A stretch of 64,000 nucleotides of DNA, from contig CAVZJG010000002.1 of the NCBI GenBank assembly GCA_963775575.1, forward strand, positions 1,426,001 to 1,490,000, in the 5' to 3' direction. How positions within the stretch are numbered: position 1 is the stretch's first letter; the number at the start of each line of letters is the position of its first letter. Under the pieces are notes generated by a model. That model was not told the DNA's origin and ran no database searches. It saw only the letters and a list, made by a program, of their open reading frames with translations. The translations under genes were made by a program, and so were the position numbers. Shown one piece after another: positions 32,860-41,822 of this stretch. Source of the DNA: Roseiarcus sp963775575 (GTDB lineage: Bacteria > Pseudomonadota > Alphaproteobacteria > Rhizobiales > Beijerinckiaceae).

Positions 32860-35736
32860 ATGAACGCCCCCTCGCCGCGCGGCGAATCCTCGCGACTCCT
32901 GGCCGTCCTCGGGCCCACCAACACCGGCAAGACCCACTTGGCGGTCGAGCGCATGCTGGGCTTTGCCTCGGGCATGATCGGCCTGCCGCTGAGACTCCTG
33001 GCGCGCGAGATCTACGATCGCGTCGTCAAGGCGCGGGGCGCGCGCAGCGTGGCGCTGATCACCGGCGAAGAAAAGATCGTCCCGCCGATGCCGCGCTATT
33101 TCGTCTGCACGGTCGAGGCGATGCCGCTCGATCGCCGCACGGAATTTCTCGCGGTCGACGAAATCCAGCTCTGCGCCGACCGCGAGCGCGGCCATGTCTT
33201 CACCCATCGCCTGCTCAACGCGCGGGGCAGGGCCGAGACCATGCTGATGGGCGCGGGGACCGCGGCGGCGCTGATTCGACGGCTTTGCCCGCACGCCGAG
33301 ATCCAGTCGCGCGACCGCTTTTCGCAATTGACCTACGCCGGAGCGAAGAAGATCACCCGCCTGCCGCCGCGCAGCGCCGTGGTCGCCTTCTCCGCCGACG
33401 CGGTCTACGCCATCGCCGAGCTGATCCGCCGCCATCGCGGCGGCGCGGCGGTGGTGATGGGCTCGCTTTCCCCGCGCACCCGCAACGCCCAGGTCGAGCT
33501 GTTCCAGTCCGGCGAAGTCGACTTTCTCGTCGCCACCAACGCGATCGGCATGGGGCTGAACATGGACGTCGACCACGTCGCCTTCGCCTCGTTGCGCAAG
33601 TTCGATGGGCGGCGGGCGCGCTGGCTCCACCCCCAGGAGATCGGCCAGATCGCCGGCCGCGCCGGGCGCTTCCGCCGCGACGGCACCTTCGGCGTCACCG
33701 GCGACGCCCCGGACCTCGCCCCGGACGCGATCGCCGCCGTCGAGGGCCACGTCTTTCCGCCGATCCTGGCGGCCGAGTGGCGCAATGCGCGGCTCGATTT
33801 CCAGTCGCTGCAGGCGTTGATGCGCTCGCTCGCCGCGCCGGCGCCGATGGCGGGGCTGAGACTCGCCGAGGAGAGCCAGGACGAGACGACAGTGCGCCAG
33901 CTCGCCGGCGACGAGACCGTCATCCGCCGCTGCCGCGACCGCGCCAACCTGATCCGGCTGTGGGAGGCCTGCCAGACGCCCGACTTCCGCAAGGCCACGC
34001 AGGACGAACATGCGCGGCTGATCGGAACGATGTTCACGCACCTGACGCAACGCGACCGGCGCCTCCCCGAGGATTGGATGCAGGGCCAATTCGTGAGCCT
34101 CGACCGCCTCGACGGCGACATCGACGCGCTGTCGGCGCGCCTCGCCCGGGTGCGCACGCTCGCCTATGTCGCCAACCGCAGCGATTGGCTCGCCGATCCC
34201 TTAAGCTGGCAGAGCCGCGCCCGCGCGCTGGAGGACCGGCTTTCCGACACGTTGCACGAATGCCTGATGCAGCGCTTCATCGACCGGCGCACCAGCGCGT
34301 TGCTGCGATCGCTGAGCCAGCGCGCCGGCCCGGCCCTCGGCGGCATCGGCGCGGACGGCGCGGTGACGGTCGAGGGGCATAAGGTCGGCACCCTCGCCGG
34401 CGTCGCCTTCGAGCCCGAGCGCGGCGCCTCCGCGCTGGAGAACCGCGCCCTGCGCGGCGCGGTCGAGCGGGCGGTGGCGCCGGAAATCGCCCGCCGCCTC
34501 GGCGAGCTCGCCAGCGAGGGCGACGAAGCCTTCGCGTTGGAACGAGACGGCGCGGTGCTGTGGCGCGGCTGCGCGGCCGGCGAGATCGTCGGCGGCAGGC
34601 CGTTTTCGCCGCGCGTGCGCTTAGCCGGCGAATTCGGCGCCGAGCCTGCGCGCGAGCGCGCCGCCCGGCGGCTCGAAGCGTACGTCGCGGCGGAAGCGAG
34701 CCGGCGCCTGTTCGTCCTCAAGCGCCTGAAGGCGGCGGTCGCCGACGGGCGGCTCAAGGGCCTCGCGCGTGGGCTCGCCTATCAACTGGTCGAGCAGTTC
34801 GGCGTCGTCGACCGCGGAAAGGCGGAGACCCAGCTTCGGGCGCTGAGCCGCTCCGAGCGGCGAACGCTCAAGGGCCTCGGCGTGCGCTTCGGCGCCTTCA
34901 GCCTCTATCTGCCGGCTTTGCTGACGCCGGAGGCGCGCGAGCTCGGCGAAGTCTTCGCCGAGTTGGCGCGGCCGGGCTGGTGCCCGGCGCCGGACGCGTT
35001 GACCGGCTTGCCCCACCCGCCGCCGTCGGCCGAGGCCTTGTCGCTGCGCGGCCTGCGCGCCGTCGCCGGCATGGCGGCGCCGGTTCTCGCGCTGGAGCGG
35101 CTCGACGCGCTGGCGCGCGCCGCGTCCGAACACGTCGGCGCCGTGCGGCTGACGCCGGCGCTGCTGGCCGATCTCGGATGGAAAACGGGCCAAGCCGAGG
35201 CGATCCTGCGCGCGCTCGACTTCGCCCCCGCGCGCAAGGCCGACGCCGAGTTCGAATCTCTGGCGGCGGCGCGCGAGCGCGGCCAAGGCGCCGTCGTGGG
35301 AAGGCCACGCCGTGTCGCCCTTCGCGGCGCTGGCGCCGCTCGTCAGGCCCGCGGCTTCGCCTGCGCGCCGTGCGCGCCCCAAGAAGCGGCGCCTGCGCGC
35401 CGCGTCGGGCGGCGTTTCCGCGTGACGAGCGCGCCGGCCGAGACCTGCCGGGTCGACGTCTGGCTGTGGCGGGCGCGCTTCTTTAAAACCAGGAGCCTGG
35501 CCGCGCGCGTCGTCGAAGACGGCGGCGTTCGCCTGTCGCGCGGCGGCGCGACGATTTCCGTCGACAAGCCGAGCCGCACGGCGCGCGCCGGGGACATCCT
35601 GGTCTTTCCGGTGCGGGAACGATGGACGGCGGTGCGGATCGAAGGGCTGGGCGCGCGCCGCGGCCCGGCGCGCGAAGCGCGCGCGCTCTATCGCCTGCTC
35701 GACGATCCCGCAGGCCGGCCGGCGAACGCGAGTTAG
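32860..35736 (+). CDS. SUV3-like DEAD/DEAH-type RNA helicase, read through in frame into an S4-domain gene (probable one-base frame error)
   Basis: As written, the frame is open for 958 residues from the ATG at 32,860. Residues 10-330 are a superfamily 2 helicase core: VLGPTNTGKTHLAVERM (motif I), LITGEEK, FLAVDEIQLCADRERG (motif II), FLVATNAIGMGLNMD and QIAGRAGRFRRDG (motif VI), as in mitochondrial SUV3-like helicases. From about 35,253 the in-frame sequence loses family character. The +1 frame there reads NLWRRR, then SWEGHAVSPFAALAPLV and a basic tail, ending at TGA 35,423-35,425. This is the expected helicase C-terminus, so one extra base near 35,251-35,256 is suspected. The corrected helicase would be 854 residues. 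Confidence 0.85.
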   Translation: MNAPSPRGESSRLLAVLGPTNTGKTHLAVERMLGFASGMIGLPLRLLAREIYDRVVKARGARSVALITGEEKIVPPMPRYFVCTVEAMPLDRRTEFLAVDEIQLCADRERGHVFTHRLLNARGRAETMLMGAGTAAALIRRLCPHAEIQSRDRFSQLTYAGAKKITRLPPRSAVVAFSADAVYAIAELIRRHRGGAAVVMGSLSPRTRNAQVELFQSGEVDFLVATNAIGMGLNMDVDHVAFASLRKFDGRRARWLHPQEIGQIAGRAGRFRRDGTFGVTGDAPDLAPDAIAAVEGHVFPPILAAEWRNARLDFQSLQALMRSLAAPAPMAGLRLAEESQDETTVRQLAGDETVIRRCRDRANLIRLWEACQTPDFRKATQDEHARLIGTMFTHLTQRDRRLPEDWMQGQFVSLDRLDGDIDALSARLARVRTLAYVANRSDWLADPLSWQSRARALEDRLSDTLHECLMQRFIDRRTSALLRSLSQRAGPALGGIGADGAVTVEGHKVGTLAGVAFEPERGASALENRALRGAVERAVAPEIARRLGELASEGDEAFALERDGAVLWRGCAAGEIVGGRPFSPRVRLAGEFGAEPARERAARRLEAYVAAEASRRLFVLKRLKAAVADGRLKGLARGLAYQLVEQFGVVDRGKAETQLRALSRSERRTLKGLGVRFGAFSLYLPALLTPEARELGEVFAELARPGWCPAPDALTGLPHPPPSAEALSLRGLRAVAGMAAPVLALERLDALARAASEHVGAVRLTPALLADLGWKTGQAEAILRALDFAPARKADAEFESLAAARERGQGAVVGRPRRVALRGAGAARQARGFACAPCAPQEAAPARRVGRRFRVTSAPAETCRVDVWLWRARFFKTRSLAARVVEDGGVRLSRGGATISVDKPSRTARAGDILVFPVRERWTAVRIEGLGARRGPAREARALYRLLDDPAGRPANAS
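35422..35736 (+). CDS. S4-domain RNA-binding protein (HslR-like), probably a separate gene
   Basis: From the GTG at 35,422 the product is 104 residues, the usual size of HslR-type proteins that bind ribosomal RNA or stalled 50S subunits. The S4 core reads CRVDVWLWRARFFKTRSLAA, then VRLSRGGATISVDKPSRTAR and GDILVFPVRERW. Its GTG overlaps the TGA of the frame-corrected helicase as GTGA, the normal coupled layout of these two genes in alphaproteobacteria. In the sequence as given it is in frame with the helicase 5-prime part, so it appears as a fusion. Confidence 0.8.
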   Translation: MTSAPAETCRVDVWLWRARFFKTRSLAARVVEDGGVRLSRGGATISVDKPSRTARAGDILVFPVRERWTAVRIEGLGARRGPAREARALYRLLDDPAGRPANAS

Positions 35737-35743
35737 CGCGCGG

Positions 35744-37162
35744 TCAACTCGGCGGCCGGTTGTAAGCGTCCTCGATGCGCACGATGTCGTCTTCGCCGAG
35801 GTACGAGCCCGTCTGCACCTCGATCAGCTCCAGATTGATCTTGCCGGGATTGGCGAGCCGGTGAACGGCGCCGATCGGCAGAAAGACCGACTCGTTTTCG
35901 TGCACCATCGTCACCTGCGAATTGCGCGTCACCTCGGCCGTGCCCGTGACGACGACCCAGTGTTCGGCGCGATGGTGGTGCTTTTGCAGGGAAAGCCTGC
36001 GTCCGGGCAGGACGACGATGCGCTTGACCTGATAGCGCGGGCCGTGGTCGATCGACTGATAATATCCCCAGGGGCGGTAGATGCGCTTGTGCTCGGTCGC
36101 CTCGGACCGCCCTTCCCTCTTCAGCGCCTCGACGAGCTGCTTGACTTTGGCGCCTTGCTCGCGCGCCAGCACCAGCACGGCGTCCTGCGTCGACACGACG
36201 ACGACGTCGTTGACGCCGACGACCGCCGTCAGCATGCCGGTGGAGCGGATGTGCACGTTCTTGGAATCGAGCGCGAAGCCTTCGCCGTGGATGGAGACGC
36301 CGTTCGCGTCGCGCTTGCTCAGCTTCCACACCGCGCCCCAGTCGCCGACGTCGGACCAGCCGATGCTGGCGGGCACCACCGCCGCGCGCTTGGTGCGCTC
36401 CATCACGGCGTAATCGATCGATCTCTTCGGCGCCTCGCCGAACGCCTGCGCTTCGAGCGCAAGGAATCCGAGGTCATCGACGGCGTGAGCGAGCGCGCGC
36501 GCCGTCGCCTCGGCCATCTCCGGCTCGAGCGCGCGCAATTCGTCGAGCATCACGTCGGCGCGAAAGAAGAAATTGCCGGAATTCCACAGATACCCCTCGG
36601 CGACGTAGCGCTCGGCGTCGGCGAGATTGGGCTTCTCGACGAAAGCCTCCACGCGCCGCGCCTTGCTCCCACCGATCGGCCCGCCCGGCCGGATATAGCC
36701 GTAGCCGACGGCCGGTTCGTCGGGCGTGACGCCGAGCGTCACGATATAGCCGTCCGCCGCCGCGTCGGCCGCGGCCGCGCAGGCGCGCAGAAACTCCCTC
36801 CGGTCGAGGATCACGTGATCGGCCGCGAACACCGCCGCCACCGTCGCGGGATCGCGATTGGCCGCCAGTTCCGCCGCGACCGCGACGGCGGGGCCGGAAT
36901 CGCGGCGCGACGGCTCGATGACGATCGTCGCTTGGGCGCCGATTTCCTCGAGCTGCTCTCTGACCAGAAAACGATAGTCGCGGTTGGTGACGACGATCGG
37001 CGCATCGAAAATCGCGTCGCTGACGCGCCGCACCGTCTCCTGAAAGGTCGAGGACTTTCCGATCAGGGGAATGAATTGCTTGGGCATGGTCTCGCGCGAT
37101 TCCGGCCAGACGCGCGTTCCCGCGCCGCCGCACATGATGACCGGAAGGATTTTTCTCGACAT
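35744..37162 (-). CDS. manC: Mannose-1-phosphate guanylyltransferase / mannose-6-phosphate isomerase
   Basis: It makes GDP-mannose for exopolysaccharide or LPS sugars. The protein has 472 residues. The N-terminal nucleotidyltransferase reads PVIMCGGAGTRVWPESRE with PKQF, VEAFVEKPNLADAERYV and GYLWNSGNFFFRADVM. The C-terminal cupin (type II phosphomannose isomerase) reads RPWGYYQSIDHGPRYQVKRI, LQKHHHRAEHWVVVTGTAEV and PIGAVHRLANPG. The ATG at 37,162 begins just before the P-loop strand. It converges on the S4 gene with a 7-bp gap. No other polysaccharide genes are adjacent. Confidence 0.93.
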   Translation of the reverse strand: MSRKILPVIMCGGAGTRVWPESRETMPKQFIPLIGKSSTFQETVRRVSDAIFDAPIVVTNRDYRFLVREQLEEIGAQATIVIEPSRRDSGPAVAVAAELAANRDPATVAAVFAADHVILDRREFLRACAAAADAAADGYIVTLGVTPDEPAVGYGYIRPGGPIGGSKARRVEAFVEKPNLADAERYVAEGYLWNSGNFFFRADVMLDELRALEPEMAEATARALAHAVDDLGFLALEAQAFGEAPKRSIDYAVMERTKRAAVVPASIGWSDVGDWGAVWKLSKRDANGVSIHGEGFALDSKNVHIRSTGMLTAVVGVNDVVVVSTQDAVLVLAREQGAKVKQLVEALKREGRSEATEHKRIYRPWGYYQSIDHGPRYQVKRIVVLPGRRLSLQKHHHRAEHWVVVTGTAEVTRNSQVTMVHENESVFLPIGAVHRLANPGKINLELIEVQTGSYLGEDDIVRIEDAYNRPPS

Positions 37163-37349
37163 CGTCCCCTCGCGGCGAGCGCGCCGGCGCTTCATCGCGC
37201 GCGACGTCTAACCCCCGCCATGCGAATTATGTCTGAGCCGAGCCGGCCTGACAAACCCGCGCGTCGATTAGCCGCGCTTACGCGGGCCCGCCGGCGCGAA
37301 GCCCAGCGGCTCGCCAGGCTCGCCGTCAGCCGACGGCGCGCGGCGGCGC

Positions 37350-37946
37350 TCAGGCTTCGTCGCTTGGCGAGCGCGCGAGGGCGCGCGCGGCCGCGCCGAT
37401 GAGCGTCGCGGCGAGCAGCGTCTTGATGGCGTCCGCGAACAGGAACGGGAGGACGCCGAATCGCCAAGCCTTGTCGAGCCCGATGAACGAGGCCAGCCAC
37501 GCCACCCCGAGACCGTAGAGCGCGATCTGACCGAGCAGCATCGCGCCGACCAGGCGCGGCGCCGAGCGGCCCCAGCCGCGCTCGGCCAACCAGCCGACCA
37601 GCGCAGCGGCGACCAGGAAGCCGACGAGAAAACCGCCGGTCGCCCCCGCCATATAGCTTGGCCCGGCGCCGGCGCCCGCGAACACCGGCAGGCCCGCGAG
37701 GCCCTCGCCGAGATAGAGCAGCAGGGTCGCGCCCGCCAGCCGAGCGCCATAGGCGGCGCCGATCGCCAGCACGGCGAGGGTTTGCAGGGTCATCGGCACG
37801 GGATAGAAGGGAACCTGGGCCTTCGCCGACGCCGCCAGCAGCAGCGTTCCCCCGATCGTCAGCATCGCGGCGCGGACGAGGCGCAAAGGGGCGCGCGACG
37901 GCCACAGCGTCGAGGCCAAAGTCGCGTTTGCCGGTTCGCGCATCAT
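37350..37946 (-). CDS. bioY: Biotin transporter BioY (ECF substrate-binding component)
   Basis: This integral membrane S-component captures biotin. The protein has 198 residues and about six hydrophobic segments. The family signature VPFYPVPMTLQTLAVLAIGA lies near residue 45, followed by GAAYGARLAGATLLLYLGEG and GLPVFAGAGAGPSYMAGATG. An AGGAG lies 5 bases before the double ATG at 37,946. No bioM/bioN energy module is adjacent, so it may work alone or share a remote ECF module. Confidence 0.92.
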   Translation of the reverse strand: MMREPANATLASTLWPSRAPLRLVRAAMLTIGGTLLLAASAKAQVPFYPVPMTLQTLAVLAIGAAYGARLAGATLLLYLGEGLAGLPVFAGAGAGPSYMAGATGGFLVGFLVAAALVGWLAERGWGRSAPRLVGAMLLGQIALYGLGVAWLASFIGLDKAWRFGVLPFLFADAIKTLLAATLIGAAARALARSPSDEA

Positions 37947-38303
37947 GGTTTCTCCTGTCCGTCGCCGGGCGGCGATCCGCCGGAAGCGGCTTCGCGTCCG
38001 GCGCCCGCCCCGGGTATAGACAAGGCGGCCGCGCGGAACAAGGCGTGCGCCGCGAGGGAGAAGAGGCGCCGGGAGCTCCCAGGCCGCGACGGGGAATGAC
38101 GCAGGCAAGAGCGTCATCGGCCTCGTCTTAAAGCAACGCGTTTTGGGCTGCCTCGCTCATGGGCGCCGAGGCGGACAGAGCCGGCGCTCCCACCGCGCTC
38201 GAGGCGGAGCCGACGGCGACGGCCTTCTGAGGGGCGGCGCGGCTACGATCGGATTTCCTTCGCGCCAAGCCGGTCCTGCGGATTTTGCGCGCCGATCGGG
38301 CGA
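37947..38303. other. Gap between bioY and the phasin gene
   Basis: About 357 bp on the 3-prime side of the phasin gene. A short leftward frame (38,128-38,337) overlaps the phasin end and is rich in Ser/Ala/Arg; I do not consider it a gene. The bioY promoter must lie here, but no clear boxes were found. No BirA-like operator was recognised. Confidence 0.35.
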
Positions 38304-38666
38304 TCACTTCGCGCTGGGCGTCGCCTTCTGGATCCATGCGCCGATTTCCTTGGCTTGGGCCTGGAGAGCGGTCAACTGCGTCGCGAGAAATTCGCTCTGC
38401 AGCGCGATGGCCTCCTGCGGGTCCTTGGCCTGCGCGAGCTTGCGCGCGAGATCGAACGCGGCGTTCACATTCTGCTCGGCGAAGGCGAAAACCTGGGAAG
38501 CGACCGATTTCACGCCGTTCTGCGCCGTCTCGGCGGCGCCGTCCGCGGTTCCGGCCGCCTTCTGGGCGACCGCGACAAAGCCTTCGAAGGCCTTGCGCGC
38601 CTGATCGACGCTGCGCTCGGCGAAATCACGTAACTCGTTGGGAATGTCGAGAGGGGCGTTGCTCAT
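38304..38666 (-). CDS. Phasin family protein
   Basis: A PHB granule surface protein. The protein has 120 residues and is almost entirely helical. It starts IPNELRDFAERSVDQARKAF, followed by FVAVAQKAAGTADGAAETAQ and the phasin core VFAFAEQNVNAAFDLARKLA. The AKDPQEAIALQSEFLATQLT stretch is typical of the phasin_2 group. The ATG at 38,666 has AGGTGAGG about 7 bases upstream. The upstream region has PhaR-like sites, which fits repression by the PhaR encoded at 12,915. Confidence 0.93.
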   Translation of the reverse strand: MSNAPLDIPNELRDFAERSVDQARKAFEGFVAVAQKAAGTADGAAETAQNGVKSVASQVFAFAEQNVNAAFDLARKLAQAKDPQEAIALQSEFLATQLTALQAQAKEIGAWIQKATPSAK

Positions 38667-38716
38667 GACGATCCTCACCTGGCGCGCTCGGAAACGGCGC
38701 CGCTTTGTCTTCCGCC

Positions 38717-38766
38717 TATATAGGAGAGTTCCTGTTGCGGTGCGACATGAGTTTGCGCCGCAGCGC
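38717..38766 (-). promoter_or_regulatory. Phasin promoter region with two putative PhaR sites
   Basis: A TATATA -10 box (38,717-38,722) precedes the phasin gene. Upstream are TTGCGGTGCGACAT (38,735-38,748) and TTGCGCCGCAGCGC (38,753-38,766). They match the better of the phaR-upstream dyads (TTGCGCTGCGGCAA) at 11 and 10 of 14 positions and are spaced 18 bp apart, close to the 17 bp seen at phaR. The first covers the expected -35 position, so binding there would block transcription. Confidence 0.5.
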
Positions 38767-38828
38767 GAATCTTAACCCTGAGGCAAGACGACCGCTCCTG
38801 CGGCATGGACGAAATGCGAGCGAAAGCG

Positions 38829-38843
38829 TTAAGGTTTTGGTAA
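38829..38843. promoter_or_regulatory. Putative CtrA box upstream of the sensor kinase
   Basis: TTAA-N7-GTAA at 38,829-38,843 matches the CtrA consensus TTAA-N7-TTAA at 7 of 8 fixed bases. It lies 79 bp before the kinase start. Cell-cycle kinases of the PdhS/PleC/DivJ group act on the CtrA pathway, which makes the site plausible, but such short motifs occur by chance. Confidence 0.35.
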
Positions 38844-38921
38844 GCATCGGAGCGGAAAGCCGCTCGCCCCCTTTCTCCTTTCGACGGGCCTGTTTGGCTC
38901 AACGAGATCGCTTCGCCGCCC

Positions 38922-41720
38922 ATGGACGCCGCCGACCGAGCCGTCATGAACCCCGAGGATGTCGCCGCGCTCGTGGCCGGGTCGCCGTTCGCCGAGCGTC
39001 TCGACCGCGGCGCGCCGCTTATGGTCGCGGCGGGGGGTCCGGCGCGCGTCGAATTCGCCACGCCGGCGGCGCTGACGTTGTTCGGCGTCGAGACGCTCGG
39101 CGCGCTCGACGCCCTCGCCCTTTCAGCGCCGAGCCCTGGCGCCCGGCGATTGCGCCTTCTCGTCGAGACGCTCGCCAACGGGGCGCCCCCGCGCGTCGAA
39201 TCGCTGCGATTTTACGCCGGCCGCCTGCCTTTGCCGGTCGGGCTGATGTGCGGGAGGATCGCGTCGCCGCAGGGAAGGGATTTCCTCGTCGTGGCGACGC
39301 CGCGCGATCCTGGCGAGGCCGAACTCTCGGCCTCCGCGGCCGCCGAACCCGTCGCCGACGAGCGGCTGCGCGGCGACGTCGCCTCGCCGCGTCGCTTTCT
39401 GTGGAGCCTCGACGCGGAAAATCGCTTCGGCCCGGCCGATCGCGCGCTCGAGGAAACGGTCGGCGCCCATGCGCCGCGAGCCGGCGAGACGCTGAGCGCG
39501 CTCGGCGCCCGCGTCGGCTTCGACCCGACGGGCGAACTCACCGAGGCGATCGCGGCGCGTCGGACCTTTTCGGCGCTGCGGCTCGGGTGGCCCGAACCCG
39601 ATCGGGCCCACGCGCGAATGGCGCTGATCTCCGGAGCGCCGGTCTTCGACGCGGAACGGCGCTTCGTCGGATTTCGCGGGTTTGGCCTCTTCACCGGCGA
39701 AACGATTTTCTGTGAGGCGGTCACGCCGACGCCGAGCGAAGCTCGCCCGCCCGTCGATGCGGCCGAGCGCGGTCTCGAGAGGCCGGCCGCGCCGCCCGAA
39801 CGCGCGGCGAGCGAGGACGCGCCGGGCGAGCGAAGCGCCGAACCCGCCAAGCTCGCTTCGCCCTCCCCGCCCGATCAAGGGGCGGAGATCGTCGTTCTCC
39901 GACAGCTCGGCGATGGACAGGCCGGCGGCCTCAACGTCGTGCCGATCCGGCCCGGCGCTTTGAGCGCCCTTTCGCTGCCGCCCGAGGACTCGCGCCGCTT
40001 CGGCGAGGACCGCGAAAGCGTGAACCTCACCACCAACGAACGCGACGCCTTTCGCGAGATCGCTCGGGCGCTCGGCGCAAGACTGCCTGAGGACCACGAG
40101 GACAGACCCGCCCGCGCGGCGAACGCGGCGCCCCTCGCCCCTCCGCCGGCCGCACGCGATTTGATCGATCTCGCCGCGCCCCCCGCTCCGGCTCCGCCGG
40201 ACCCGGCGAGCGACGCCGCGGGGCGCGAGGCGCCGGTCGAGCGGACCAGCGAAATCGCGCGCCGCAACGCCTGCGCGCTGCTCGACCGCCTGCCGATCGG
40301 CGCGATGGTCTTGCGCGGCGGCGAGCCGCTCTATCTCAATCAAACGATGCTCGATCTGGCCGGTTACCCCGACCTCGCGGCGTTTCGCGCCGCCGACGGG
40401 CTCGCGCGCATGTTCAGGGGCCGCGACGCGCAAACGCTCGCCGAGGCCAGCGAAGGCGGCGCGATGCCGCTCGTCGCCGCCAGCGGCGAATTGATCGCGG
40501 TGGACGGACTGGCCCAATCCGTTCAATGGGACGACGCTCCGGCGACGCTGATCGCGCTGCGGCGCTCGCGCGACGCCGAAGTTCAGGCTCGGCTGCGCGC
40601 CTGCGAGGCGATGACGCGCGATCTGACGTCGGCCCTGGAGGCGACGGCGGACGGCATGATTACGCTCGACGCCGCGGGCCGCATCGTCTCCATGAGCCGG
40701 GCGGCCGAAGCGCTGTTCGGCTACGAGCAAAGGGAAGCGGCGGGCCAAAGCTTCCTCATCTTGTTTGCGCCGCAAAGCCAAGGCGAAGCGGCTTCGCGCC
40801 TCGAACGGGTCAAGCTGGATGGGGAAATCGCCCACGCCGACGCCGAAAAGGAACTCGTCGGCCGCGACCGGCGCGGTTCGTCGATCCCGCTGCTGCTGAC
40901 CATGGTGCGCCTCGCCGCGTCGCCGTCGGAGCCGCGCTATTGCGCGCTGGCGCGGGACTTGACGCGTTCGAAGGCGATCGAGCGGGCGTCGGAGACGGCG
41001 CGCCGCCAGGCGGAGGAGGCGAGCGCCCGCAAGACCGATTTTCTCGCCCGCATCAGCCACGAAGTCAGAACGCCGCTGCACGCTATTCTCGGCTTCGCCG
41101 AAGTGATGATGGAGGAGCGTTTCGGACCGATCGGCTCCGAGCGCTACAAGGACTACGTCAAGGACATTCACGCCTCCGCCAAGCACGTGATGAGTCTGGC
41201 CAACGACCTGCTCGATCTCTCCAAGGTCGAGGCGGGCAAGCTGGAGCTGGAGTTCGCGCCGGTCGACGCCAATCGCGTCATTCGCGAATGCGTGTCGCTG
41301 ATGCAGCCGCAGGCCGCGCAGCAACGCATCATCATGCGTCTATCGCTGTACGACAGGCTGCCCAACGTGATGGCGGACGAACGGTCGCTGCGCCAAATCC
41401 TGCTCAACCTGATGTCGAACGCCGTCAAGTTCAACGGGCCGGGCGGGCAAGTCATCGTCTCGACGGCGATCGACGAAGCCGGCCACGCCGTCATCCGCGT
41501 GCGCGACACCGGCGTCGGCATGAACGAGAGCGAAATCACCGCCGCGCTCGAGCCGTTCCGTCAGGCCGGGGGCGCTCGTCGCGGCGGCGGCGCTGGCCTC
41601 GGCCTTCCCTTGACCAAAGCCTTGGCGGAAGCCAACCACGCCGACTTTTCCATCAAGAGCCGCAAGGAGCAGGGAACGCTGGTCGAAGTCGCGTTCCCCG
41701 GCGTCAAGGCGGCGCAGTGA
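38922..41720 (+). CDS. PAS-domain sensor histidine kinase, PdhS/PleC-like
   Basis: A 932-residue cytoplasmic kinase with no clear membrane helix. The first 480 residues are mostly Ala/Pro-rich, with weak PAS-like pieces. A PAS domain at about 455-545 (LDRLPIGAMVLRGGEPLYLN) and a clearer one at about 565-690 (LEATADGMITLDAAGRIVSM) precede the catalytic part. The HisKA box is FLARISHEVRTPLHAILGFA with the phosphorylated histidine near residue 713. The ATPase domain has the N box LLNLMSNAVKFN, G1 VRDTGVGM and G2 GGGAGLGLPLTKAL. The order and box sequences resemble Rhizobiales PdhS, which acts on DivK. No response regulator is adjacent. Confidence 0.85.
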   Translation: MDAADRAVMNPEDVAALVAGSPFAERLDRGAPLMVAAGGPARVEFATPAALTLFGVETLGALDALALSAPSPGARRLRLLVETLANGAPPRVESLRFYAGRLPLPVGLMCGRIASPQGRDFLVVATPRDPGEAELSASAAAEPVADERLRGDVASPRRFLWSLDAENRFGPADRALEETVGAHAPRAGETLSALGARVGFDPTGELTEAIAARRTFSALRLGWPEPDRAHARMALISGAPVFDAERRFVGFRGFGLFTGETIFCEAVTPTPSEARPPVDAAERGLERPAAPPERAASEDAPGERSAEPAKLASPSPPDQGAEIVVLRQLGDGQAGGLNVVPIRPGALSALSLPPEDSRRFGEDRESVNLTTNERDAFREIARALGARLPEDHEDRPARAANAAPLAPPPAARDLIDLAAPPAPAPPDPASDAAGREAPVERTSEIARRNACALLDRLPIGAMVLRGGEPLYLNQTMLDLAGYPDLAAFRAADGLARMFRGRDAQTLAEASEGGAMPLVAASGELIAVDGLAQSVQWDDAPATLIALRRSRDAEVQARLRACEAMTRDLTSALEATADGMITLDAAGRIVSMSRAAEALFGYEQREAAGQSFLILFAPQSQGEAASRLERVKLDGEIAHADAEKELVGRDRRGSSIPLLLTMVRLAASPSEPRYCALARDLTRSKAIERASETARRQAEEASARKTDFLARISHEVRTPLHAILGFAEVMMEERFGPIGSERYKDYVKDIHASAKHVMSLANDLLDLSKVEAGKLELEFAPVDANRVIRECVSLMQPQAAQQRIIMRLSLYDRLPNVMADERSLRQILLNLMSNAVKFNGPGGQVIVSTAIDEAGHAVIRVRDTGVGMNESEITAALEPFRQAGGARRGGGAGLGLPLTKALAEANHADFSIKSRKEQGTLVEVAFPGVKAAQ

Positions 41721-41822
41721 GGGTGCCGGACGCCCGAGCCTCGAGCGGCCTTAAGCCGGCGTTAGCTTGTTCACGGCTATGGAATCCTTCCCCATCTCGG
41801 TTTTCGGCTCGGCGGGGAAGCG

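Noticed and set aside
38128..38337. A short leftward frame after the phasin gene
   Set aside because: Overlaps the phasin end, has no ribosome site and a Ser/Ala/Arg composition.
39123..41324. A leftward 733-codon frame opposite the sensor kinase
   Set aside because: Shadow frame. The kinase motifs on the forward strand are decisive.
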